Positions 15,889 through 22,184 of a DNA stretch of 64,000 bases are shown piece by piece. A model generated the notes under the pieces. The model was given only the letters and a program-made list of their open reading frames with translations. It searched no databases and had not been told where the DNA came from. The DNA lies in contig JBBCJB010000021.1 of the NCBI GenBank assembly GCA_037190485.1, forward strand, positions 1 to 64,000. The letters run 5' to 3'. Within the stretch, counting starts at the first letter, position 1. Every line of letters begins with the position of its first letter. A program made the position numbers and the translations under genes. This DNA is from Parapedobacter sp037190485. Lineage in GTDB: Bacteria; Bacteroidota; Bacteroidia; Sphingobacteriales; Sphingobacteriaceae.

Positions 15889-16896
15889 ATGTCGATCTCG
15901 CACAGCACCTTAATAACGGACATCAAGGAAATCATCGGTTCCTCACGTGACCGTGCCATCCGCCAGGTAGATTATGAGCGCACATTGATGTATTGGCGCA
16001 TTGGTCAGCGGATTTTCGAGGAAGAACAACGCGGCAAGGATCGGGCGGATTATGGGGAATACCTTACCAATATGGTTGCCAAACAATTGGCTCCCGAATA
16101 CGGTAGTGGTTTTTCCAAACGCCAGATTGAACTTTTCAGGCAGTTCTATCGCATTTTTCCAATTGCGAATACACTGTATTCGCAATTGAGCTGGAGCCAA
16201 TACAAAATCCTGCTACGCATTGATTCACAAGACAAGAGGGAATTCTATATCGCCGAATCGGTCAAAAACAATTGGACGGTACGCCAACTCGAAAGACAAA
16301 TAAACAGCTCCCTATGGGAACGCCTTTTGGCGAGCAATGACCGTAAGGACGTACTCGCCGTCGCTCGGGACGAAAAACTCCCGTCGGATGCCCGTGAAAT
16401 CATCAAGGATCCGATGTACCTGGAATTTCTCGGCCTGAAGCGGGAAGCATCCTATTACGAAAAGGATCTCGAACAGGCAATCATCACGCACCTACATGAT
16501 TTCCTTCTCGAAATGGGCAACGGCTTCGCATTTGTGGCCAGACAGAAACGACTGCATATCGACGGCGATGAATTCTTCGCGGATTTAGTGTTTTTCAATC
16601 GCCTGCTCCGTGCCTTTGTCATCATCGAGATCAAGACGCATAAACTTACGCACCAAGATATCGGGCAGTTGCAGATGTACGTCAATTATTATGACCGGTA
16701 CGAAAAACAGGAATACGAGAATCCGACAATTGGCATCCTGCTCTGCGCGGAAAAGAACAATGCCATGGTAAAAATCACCTTGCCGGAAGACAACAAAACG
16801 ATTATAGCGAGTGAATACAAACTATACCTGCCTTCCGAACAGCAGCTAATCGATGAGGTGAAAAAGGAAATTGAGAAAATGGATGAGGAGGAATGA
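15889..16896 (+). CDS. DUF1016 (YhcG-like) PDDEXK nuclease, copy B
   Basis: 335 residues with the same domain order as copy A: N-terminal DUF1016 domain (TDIKEIIGSSRDRAIRQVDYERTLMYWRIGQRIFEEE, FSKRQIELFRQFYRIFP, QLSWSQYKILLRI) and a PDDEXK domain with FFADLVFFNRLLRAFVIIEIKTHKLTHQDIGQLQMYV; Asp and Glu-x-Lys are present. The overall sequence differs clearly from copy A, so the two are not a recent duplication. A perfect 29-nt palindrome covers codons 91-100 at the homologous place. Two further inverted repeats lie directly behind the stop. Confidence 0.9.
   Translation: MSISHSTLITDIKEIIGSSRDRAIRQVDYERTLMYWRIGQRIFEEEQRGKDRADYGEYLTNMVAKQLAPEYGSGFSKRQIELFRQFYRIFPIANTLYSQLSWSQYKILLRIDSQDKREFYIAESVKNNWTVRQLERQINSSLWERLLASNDRKDVLAVARDEKLPSDAREIIKDPMYLEFLGLKREASYYEKDLEQAIITHLHDFLLEMGNGFAFVARQKRLHIDGDEFFADLVFFNRLLRAFVIIEIKTHKLTHQDIGQLQMYVNYYDRYEKQEYENPTIGILLCAEKNNAMVKITLPEDNKTIIASEYKLYLPSEQQLIDEVKKEIEKMDEEE
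16160..16188. repeat. Perfect 29-nt palindrome inside DUF1016 copy B
   Basis: Arms CAATTGCGAATACA and TGTATTCGCAATTG around a central C at 16174. The centre is exactly 12 bases before the TTG of the Leu-Ser-Trp codons, as in copy A, but the arms are different. Confidence 0.95.
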
Positions 16897-16919
16897 AAAT
16901 CGAGGAAATACAACAGCTT

Positions 16920-16951
16920 AGAACATTTCGTGGACTTGCACGAAATGTTCT
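16920..16951. repeat. Perfect 13-bp inverted repeat behind DUF1016 copy B
   Basis: AGAACATTTCGTG and CACGAAATGTTCT around a 6-base loop (GACTTG), 23 bases after the stop of copy B. No T-run follows, so it is not a typical terminator. Confidence 0.9.
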
Positions 16952-16966
16952 GTAAACACAGTATGA

Positions 16967-16992
16967 CCATTTTCCTGACGTCAGGAAAATGG
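16967..16992. repeat. Perfect 26-nt palindrome
   Basis: CCATTTTCCTGAC directly followed by its complement GTCAGGAAAATGG. The outer ATTTT...AAAAT matches the outer arms of the palindromes at 14338 and 18985, with a different core. It lies 40 bases before the next gene. Confidence 0.95.
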
Positions 16993-17032
16993 CACCCGGA
17001 CAGATAGAACGACAATAGGAAAATCACAGCAA

Positions 17033-17452
17033 ATGAAATCCACAAGACCAACAAGCAGAAAATGGCTTGCCATCCCGGCATTGGCGCTGGCACTTTGCTC
17101 AGCAACGACAAGCCAGGACAAGGGCTTCCGTATCCTGGTCTCCGAAAATGACAAGGTAACAATCCTGACCTGCGAGCGCGGTTGCGCCTGGAAGGAGCTG
17201 ACCTTCACGGTACCCAGGCAGGACAACATCGTGACGATAGACCAATTCGGACAGAACAACCATGTGGGCTACGCAGACGGGCTCGATGGAGTGCCGTTGC
17301 CTGCTTTCCGTTTCACGATGGCGAAGGAAGATGGGAAATACGTCCTGCAGGGGCTTGAAGGGACCGCATGGACCAAGCTTGGGTTCTCGCTAAAGCCATA
17401 CGCAGCACCGCAGGTTTTGGATGCGACCGGGATAGGCAATGTGAACATGTGA
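17033..17452 (+). CDS. Hypothetical exported protein
   Basis: 139 residues with a signal peptide (WLAIPALALALCSATTSQ). The mature domain is short and beta-rich (FRILVSENDKVTILTCERGCAWKELTFTVP, DNIVTIDQFGQNN) with two cysteines close together. No family recognised. It starts a run of co-directional small genes reaching to 22.1 kb. Confidence 0.6.
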   Translation: MKSTRPTSRKWLAIPALALALCSATTSQDKGFRILVSENDKVTILTCERGCAWKELTFTVPRQDNIVTIDQFGQNNHVGYADGLDGVPLPAFRFTMAKEDGKYVLQGLEGTAWTKLGFSLKPYAAPQVLDATGIGNVNM

Positions 17453-17473
17453 AAAAAACAACCGGTTCAACAC

Positions 17474-17794
17474 ATGGTAGACCATAACGATTTTTGGGAC
17501 TCGAATTACTATAACCATCCCGATTTGACGGATGAAATGGTTGGCATTGCGGAAGAATTACTGAAGGTAAAGCTGCCTGCATCCTATATCAACCTGTTAA
17601 AAATCATGAACGGTGGATATACCAAGGGATTTGCTTTCCCAATGGCTGTACCGACGACGTGGTCTGAAAACCATATTCCTTTGGACACGCTAAACGGGAT
17701 CGATGTAGAATGTGACGAAGACATCCATGTGGCGTATAATTTCGACGAGTTCCTCGGCGGGCTGGTGTCCGATGATATATATGGCGAGGGTTAG
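17474..17794 (+). CDS. SMI1/KNR4 (SUKH) immunity-like protein, internally deleted
   Basis: 106 residues. The N-terminal part has SUKH features (LTDEMVGIAEELLKVKLPASYINLLKIMNGGY, AFPMAVPTTWSENHIPLDTLNGI). The C-terminal part (DVECDEDIHVAYNFDEFLGGL) matches the end of such proteins. The central 40-50 residues that usually lie between, with the Gly-Asp-Gly/Trp segment, are missing, so the two ends are joined in frame at Gly-Ile/Asp-Val. SUKH proteins are immunity proteins of contact-dependent toxins. This copy is probably non-functional or altered. Confidence 0.65.
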   Translation: MVDHNDFWDSNYYNHPDLTDEMVGIAEELLKVKLPASYINLLKIMNGGYTKGFAFPMAVPTTWSENHIPLDTLNGIDVECDEDIHVAYNFDEFLGGLVSDDIYGEG

Positions 17795-17848
17795 TTGAGT
17801 AATGGGCATTGCAAAAGGAGAAAGAATACGAATAGACTTGCTTGAAAA

Positions 17849-18499
17849 ATGAAAAACCGTAGCGGAATGGTCTCGAACAAATTGCTGTGGATATATCCGC
17901 TGGCCCTTTTCCTGTTGATCCAGCTCCCTCCCGCAAATGGCCAGGAAAATGACACGCTGGATTATGTCGTGGATGACCGGGGCAACTATACCTATGGTAC
18001 CATAATCCGGTATAAGCCAACCATTGTCAGGATTAAGCCTGCCGGCGGCGGTAAAGTTTTGAAATTCACGCCCAACAATACGCAGGAATTCCACGTCTAT
18101 GCAAAGCAGGAGCACTTTGTTTCGCTATCTCACCCTAAGGACCTTCATATAGATAAGCTATTCCAGGAACGCCTGATTTCCGGTCCCCTCCAGGTGTTTG
18201 TCCTCTCCATCCATACCAGCGGGAGTGTTCCCGGAGTTGGTGGTGGCTACCTGTCTACGACGAGAGATGAAAATCTTTTCGTGCGGAAAGGGCGCTTCGG
18301 AAAACTGATCGAATTGGATGACCGAAAGCTCGCTAAAAGTAAAACTGTTGAGGAGTACCGAAAGGATTTGCTTGATCTCTTCCGTGGCGACAAGGAAATA
18401 CTGGATGCCTTTACCACGGAGGGCGTCTTCGAGGCTCGCCGTGTAGTGGATTACATCAAGATGTATAACGAAAAGAAACAACAACAAGACAAGCAATAG
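17849..18499 (+). CDS. Hypothetical exported protein
   Basis: 216 residues with a signal peptide (LLWIYPLALFLLIQLPPANGQ). The mature part begins with a short motif (DDRGNYTYGTIIRYKPTIVRIKP) reminiscent of bacterial beta-sandwich secretions. It ends in a charged helical region (VEEYRKDLLDLFRGDKEILDAF, MYNEKKQQQDKQ). No known family recognised. It lies 54 bases after the SUKH gene in the same direction and 27 bases before the RDD gene. Confidence 0.65.
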   Translation: MKNRSGMVSNKLLWIYPLALFLLIQLPPANGQENDTLDYVVDDRGNYTYGTIIRYKPTIVRIKPAGGGKVLKFTPNNTQEFHVYAKQEHFVSLSHPKDLHIDKLFQERLISGPLQVFVLSIHTSGSVPGVGGGYLSTTRDENLFVRKGRFGKLIELDDRKLAKSKTVEEYRKDLLDLFRGDKEILDAFTTEGVFEARRVVDYIKMYNEKKQQQDKQ

Positions 18500-18526
18500 T
18501 CCGGAAAAACACTAACCAACACAATT

Positions 18527-18976
18527 ATGACAACAGAACAGAACGATTACCCGCCATTGATAGACCGCTTCAAATCGACCATCATCGATACGGTGGTATT
18601 GATCGCATTGATGCTCATCGCGTCCATCGCCCTGGACGGGCTGCCCGATTCGGCCTCGTGGGTACGGGCCGCCTGCTTCGTGACGGTCTTCGTCCTGTAC
18701 GACCCGCTATGCACGGCGTTCGCCTGCACGGCCGGCAATTATTTCGTGGGCATACGCGTGCGGCGGAACGACGACCACGGCAACCGCATCAATTTCTTCC
18801 TGGCGCTGATGCGGTATATCGTGAAGGTGTTGCTGGGATGGGTCTCGTTCTTGACGATCCATTCGAACCGGGAGAAAAGGGCCGTCCATGACATGGCCGC
18901 GGGCAGCGTCATGGTGAAGCTCGCCGCCGCCCGCGCGACTGCGGTTATCGTTCCGAGCGTTTCGCCGGAATTGTAG
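18527..18976 (+). CDS. RDD-family membrane protein
   Basis: 149 residues. RDD hallmarks are present: the N-terminal PLIDRFKSTIIDTVVLIALMLIAS with Arg-Asp-type charges, a second helix (AACFVTVFVLYDPLCTAF), GNYFVGIRVRR, and the C-terminal RAVHDMAAGSVMVK. RDD proteins are small inner-membrane proteins; a few transport ions, but most are uncharacterised and some act as immunity proteins. A palindrome related to that in DUF1016 copy A starts 8 bases after its stop. Confidence 0.8.
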   Translation: MTTEQNDYPPLIDRFKSTIIDTVVLIALMLIASIALDGLPDSASWVRAACFVTVFVLYDPLCTAFACTAGNYFVGIRVRRNDDHGNRINFFLALMRYIVKVLLGWVSFLTIHSNREKRAVHDMAAGSVMVKLAAARATAVIVPSVSPEL

Positions 18977-18984
18977 GCGTAATG

Positions 18985-19009
18985 ATTTTGTACACAGTGT
19001 GTACAAAAT
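18985..19009. repeat. Perfect 25-nt palindrome, covariant relative of the DUF1016 palindrome
   Basis: Arms ATTTTGTACACA and TGTGTACAAAAT around a central G at 18997. It differs from the palindrome inside DUF1016 copy A only at arm position 6 (C to G) and the matching base of the other arm (G to C), so symmetry is preserved. It is intergenic, between the RDD and PLDc_N genes. Confidence 0.95.
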
Positions 19010-19102
19010 TACAATAGGTTAAAATCATGTCGGTTACATCGGAAAATAGAATAATAAGGAAAAGGCATTAATGATTAAACACAACCAACAAAGAGATAAG
19101 AG

Positions 19103-19318
19103 ATGACACTACTTTTCATGAACCTGGGAACCATCGAGATGCTCATCGTGCTGCCGCTGCTGGCCTTCATGTTCTACAGCCTCTTCCATGCGGCCACGAA
19201 CATGGGCATACCCGGCCTGCACCGGCTCATCTGGGGGCTGGTGATCCTGGCCATCCCGATACTGGGCAGCATCGCGTATTGGGTGGCGGGCAGGAAACCG
19301 GCGAAGGCCGCCAGTTGA
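19103..19318 (+). CDS. PLDc_N-type small membrane protein
   Basis: 71 residues with two membrane helices (MLIVLPLLAFMFYSLFHA and LIWGLVILAIPILGSIAYWVAGR). The second helix with its Trp-Val-x-Gly-Arg end matches the phospholipase D N-terminal domain that often occurs alone as a small membrane protein. Related stand-alone proteins include bacteriocin immunity proteins (YxlE/PLDc_N class). It lies in the array of small membrane-protein genes. Confidence 0.7.
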   Translation: MTLLFMNLGTIEMLIVLPLLAFMFYSLFHAATNMGIPGLHRLIWGLVILAIPILGSIAYWVAGRKPAKAAS

Positions 19319-19347
19319 AATCAGTCGTCGCAAACAAAGGCATACAA

Positions 19348-19563
19348 ATGAACGATTCCAATAAACGAAAGCTATACCTGGCCATCCCGATGCTCGCGAC
19401 GATGCTGTCGTTCGCCGTGCTGGAAGGGATGAAGAAGGCGGGCAGGCTCCCGGAGTTCCGGGAGGATTACCGCATCTATGTATTGACGGCAGGCGCGGTA
19501 CTCGCGGCGCTCATCGCCGTGGCATCCATCGCGCTGCGGCAACGGGACAAGGCGGAGGATTGA
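19348..19563 (+). CDS. Small two-helix membrane protein, unknown
   Basis: 71 residues from the ATG at 19348 (MNDSNKRKLYLAIPMLATML). Two hydrophobic segments (LAIPMLATMLSFAVLEGM and YVLTAGAVLAALIAVASIAL) are separated by a charged loop and followed by a basic/acidic tail (RQRDKAED). No family recognised. It starts 29 bases after the PLDc_N gene. Confidence 0.6.
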   Translation: MNDSNKRKLYLAIPMLATMLSFAVLEGMKKAGRLPEFREDYRIYVLTAGAVLAALIAVASIALRQRDKAED

Positions 19564-19565
19564 TC

Positions 19566-20018
19566 ATGGAACAGAAAAAGATTTATGTGGTAAACGGCAG
19601 CCAGGACAGTGGGGCGCCAAGAGCGATATTCGACAGCAAGGATATGGCCCTGGCATTCGTGAGCCGGTTCAAAAAGAACCGTGAGCACGTCATTTACGAA
19701 GGGGTACTCAACCCGTCTTTCGTCGTGGACAAGGAACGCACGCCTTACGAGGTTTCTTTCAGTGCAGACGGTGACGTTTGCATCAGGGAGCAGGGTTTAT
19801 ACGAATATGAAATAAAAACCGCAGAATGGGGCGGTCATATAATCGGCGTCCCCGGTTTAATATGTTTTGTCGTGGCCAAGGACGAAATCGATGCGCTCAG
19901 CCAAGCGACAGCGACAAAGAACCGCCTTATCGCGGATGGGAAATGGGAACGGCCAGACGAACCTTATGTTGTAGACCATTTCGAAATCATTCCCATTGAG
20001 CACGGTGAAGGTGTTTAG
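19566..20018 (+). CDS. Hypothetical soluble protein
   Basis: 150 residues from the ATG at 19566, 2 bases after the preceding stop. It begins MEQKKIYVVNGSQDSGAPRAIF and has no signal or membrane segment. Alternating beta segments (KKIYVVNGS, HVIYEGVLNP, YEVSFSADGDVCI) suggest a small alpha/beta protein. I recognise no family. Position suggests an immunity-type partner among the small genes here, but nothing in the sequence proves that. Confidence 0.6.
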   Translation: MEQKKIYVVNGSQDSGAPRAIFDSKDMALAFVSRFKKNREHVIYEGVLNPSFVVDKERTPYEVSFSADGDVCIREQGLYEYEIKTAEWGGHIIGVPGLICFVVAKDEIDALSQATATKNRLIADGKWERPDEPYVVDHFEIIPIEHGEGV

Positions 20019-20031
20019 TTAAATATGAGAT

Positions 20032-20526
20032 ATGAAAAGGTACACAATATTCGCGTTGCTGCTGCTGTTCGTGGCAACTGGATGCAAAAAGAGTGACCAC
20101 GACATCGTAGAGAAATTCGTCCGGGAGGTTAAGGCGGACAGCTACGAAGGGTTACAGGAAGTACCCGCCTTCGGCAGGCAACACATCGACGCGCTATTGC
20201 AGCACGCCGACGACCGCCAGCTGGTGAGCAGATACCCGTGGTCGCCGATACTTTCCTACTATCCGGGCCAGCAAGAGGTCGGGCTAGTCATGCTCTATGC
20301 CATCGAGGTGATCCGCGATCCGGGGGATTACCCCGTCCGCGGCACGCTCGTCGTGGATACCGAAGACCGTGAACGGAAAGTGGCTTTGGACGAGGTGCTT
20401 TCATTGTACCGGGCCTGGTGGGCCGCGAACAAAGGGAAGAGCGCGGCCGAGCTGCGCGGAGTCAGTCCGCTACAGGGGACGGGGCTGGCGTGGTACGGGA
20501 CGGAACCGAGGCCCGAACAACAATGA
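20032..20526 (+). CDS. Lipoprotein, DUF4943-like
   Basis: 164 residues. A lipoprotein signal (MKRYTIFALLLLFVATGCKKS) carries a lipobox Cys. The mature part has FGRQHIDALLQHADDRQLVSRYPWSPILSYYPGQQEVGLVMLYAIEVIR, resembling DUF4943 proteins of Bacteroidota (Pro-Trp-x-Pro followed by a Tyr-rich segment). It is followed after 26 bases by the tiny membrane proteins. The exact role is unknown. Confidence 0.65.
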   Translation: MKRYTIFALLLLFVATGCKKSDHDIVEKFVREVKADSYEGLQEVPAFGRQHIDALLQHADDRQLVSRYPWSPILSYYPGQQEVGLVMLYAIEVIRDPGDYPVRGTLVVDTEDRERKVALDEVLSLYRAWWAANKGKSAAELRGVSPLQGTGLAWYGTEPRPEQQ

Positions 20527-20552
20527 AGATTCACATATAAAATCCAAAAGAC

Positions 20553-20765
20553 ATGGGGTCATTTTTCTTCTTCTTCACCATGCTTTTCTACATCGGCACC
20601 CTCGCCGCAGTCATCTACGTAGCCTACCGGATGGTGGACGGCTGGGTCGAGAAAAGCGTATCCGTGCGGCGCGAACAGAACGCGTTGCTCGGCAGGTTGA
20701 TCGACACGCTGGAGCGAAAGGGCGATAGCCCGGAATCAGGCACCAATAAAAACGAAACGCTATGA
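20553..20765 (+). CDS. Tiny membrane protein, YRMVD family copy 1
   Basis: 70 residues. One membrane helix (FFFFTMLFYIGTLAAVIYVAY) is followed by RMVDGWVEKSVSVRREQNALLGRLIDTLERK, an amphipathic charged tail. It is a clear paralogue of the 68-residue protein at 20989 (RMVDxWVxKSVxVRxEQNALL). It overlaps the next gene by four bases (ATGA). Function unknown. Confidence 0.65.
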   Translation: MGSFFFFFTMLFYIGTLAAVIYVAYRMVDGWVEKSVSVRREQNALLGRLIDTLERKGDSPESGTNKNETL

Positions 20766-20992
20766 CATCGTTATTCGTAGGCCAACAGGAAGTTTTCACG
20801 CCATTGCTCGCTTTGATGTCTCCAGTTATCGCTGTTACTATTGCCGTTTGTGTCTACCTCATAATTTATTGGTTGGTAATCAAACCAAGAAGAGACAGGA
20901 AGTTTAGGGAAAGTGTTTTGAGATTTGCTGATTTATTAGTGCTCATGGCAGAAGAAAGAATGCAAGGGGGTAACGAAAACAAAACGCCATGA
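20762..20992 (+). CDS. Tiny membrane protein, related to its two neighbours
   Basis: 76 residues. It starts MTSLFVGQQEVFTPLLALM, comparable to MTTLFLGTQEIILLLFSMA of the gene at 20989, then one helix (VIAVTIAVCVYLIIYWLVI) and a charged tail (KPRRDRKFRESVLRFADLLVLMAEERM). It overlaps both neighbours by four bases, so the three genes are translationally coupled. Base composition is more AT-rich than that of its neighbours. Confidence 0.65.
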   Translation: MTSLFVGQQEVFTPLLALMSPVIAVTIAVCVYLIIYWLVIKPRRDRKFRESVLRFADLLVLMAEERMQGGNENKTP

Positions 20993-21195
20993 CAACCCTA
21001 TTCTTAGGTACGCAGGAAATCATCCTGCTGTTGTTCTCGATGGCCCTGCCGCTCGGCGTCGCGGCCGCAGCCCTGTACGTCGTGTACCGCATGGTCGACC
21101 ACTGGGTCAATAAATCCGTCCAGGTGCGCAAGGAACAGAATGCGTTGCTGGCGAAGCTGGCGGAAACGTTGGGCAAAGCGGATAAGCCGGATTGA
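20989..21195 (+). CDS. Tiny membrane protein, YRMVD family copy 2
   Basis: 68 residues: MTTLFLGTQEIILLLFSMALPLGVAAAALYVVYRMVDHWVNKSVQVRKEQNALLAKLAETL. One helix and an amphipathic tail, paralogue of the protein at 20553. It is the third member of an ATGA-overlap triplet. Such repeated small membrane proteins may be immunity or membrane-acting peptides; this is inference. Confidence 0.65.
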   Translation: MTTLFLGTQEIILLLFSMALPLGVAAAALYVVYRMVDHWVNKSVQVRKEQNALLAKLAETLGKADKPD

Positions 21196-21239
21196 CGGTT
21201 ACGCCAATAACATTCATTCGAATTTAAATCACATCAACG

Positions 21240-21425
21240 ATGGCAACGATAATCAGATTAACGAAACTCAAAGGCAACGAATCCATACGCGTGAACTTCG
21301 ACAACGTGATATTCTACCTCGCCAAGGGCGATAACACGGTAATATCCTTTCTGGCACCGAAGTATTACGAGCATACGCTCACCGTCAGGGAGAGCGTGGA
21401 GGAGGTGGATAGGTTGTTGGGTTAA
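21240..21425 (+). CDS. Small hypothetical protein
   Basis: 61 residues: MATIIRLTKLKGNESIRVNFDNVIFYLA, then DNTVISFLAPKYYEHTLTVRESVEEVDRLLG. It looks like a compact beta-rich domain of the short LytTR-leader or flagellar FlbD-like type (I-R-L-T-x-L-x-G, then N-x-D-x-V). A firm family is not assigned. It follows the membrane triplet by 44 bases. Confidence 0.5.
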   Translation: MATIIRLTKLKGNESIRVNFDNVIFYLAKGDNTVISFLAPKYYEHTLTVRESVEEVDRLLG

Positions 21426-21484
21426 ATATTTGAAAAGGTGATATTTGTCTTTTGGCGGCAAGGTTCTTTAATGATTTCAACAAG

Positions 21485-22114
21485 ATGAAAGGAAAAAAAA
21501 CGTATATAGAAATTAAAGGTCAACACTCATCTTTCTGGCATATCCCCTACCCTGAATTGTTGAACACTTACGAATGGGATAAAAGGAGAACAGAAATCCT
21601 AAAGCGGGACAAAAACCTTTGCAAAATATGCAACAGGAAAGCCGACGAAAAAATGTCTCCTAGCGACAAACATTACTACAGAAAACCGAATGAAGAGGAG
21701 CTAAAAGAATTTAGAGAACCACTTGTAATAAAAGGTGAAGATGGAGATTCTGACCTTATAATCAAGCGTGCTATTCCGGTGGGAATACTAATAGAAAATC
21801 CAATAATATTACATGTTCATCACGAAATATACTTTTGGGATAGCCTTCCCTGGGAATACTATGACAATGAATTGGTTAGTGTTTGCGCCGAATGTCATAG
21901 CGATATACATGAAAAACAAGTCATTCCAGTTTATAACAACCGATTAGAAAGAAAAATTGTTTACAATCGCCCTTGCGAACGCTGCAATGGCATAGGCTAT
22001 TTACAACAGTACACCCATTATCATAAAGGCGTTTGTTTCACATGTAATGGATTACGGTTTAAAGAGTTATACAATCGGAAATCCAAACTCAATCCTGACG
22101 GTCTACAATGCTGA
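21485..22114 (+). CDS. HNH-type endonuclease-like protein with zinc-binding cysteines
   Basis: 209 residues from the ATG at 21485. EWDKRRTEILKRDKNLCKIC opens an HNH-like module. It continues at HVHHEIYFWDSLPWEYYDNELVSVCAECHSDIHE, with the His-His pair, Asn and CxxC/His needed for an HNH nuclease. A long insertion separates the halves. The C-terminus has two more CxxC motifs (CERCNGIGYLQQYTHYHKGVCFTCNG), as in DnaJ-like zinc fingers. Coding sequence is AT-rich, unlike the genes to its left, marking the start of an acquired block. Restriction or toxin nuclease is plausible. Confidence 0.7.
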   Translation: MKGKKTYIEIKGQHSSFWHIPYPELLNTYEWDKRRTEILKRDKNLCKICNRKADEKMSPSDKHYYRKPNEEELKEFREPLVIKGEDGDSDLIIKRAIPVGILIENPIILHVHHEIYFWDSLPWEYYDNELVSVCAECHSDIHEKQVIPVYNNRLERKIVYNRPCERCNGIGYLQQYTHYHKGVCFTCNGLRFKELYNRKSKLNPDGLQC

Positions 22115-22184
22115 GGACTCGGTCATGAATTGTACATATATCACATGGGACGAAACGAGGTAGCGTAAATCCCGCGCTTGAGCC

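Noticed and set aside
16920..16951. Rho-independent terminator of DUF1016 copy B
   Set aside because: The stem is strong but followed by GTAAACACAG without a T-run, so I list it as an inverted repeat only.
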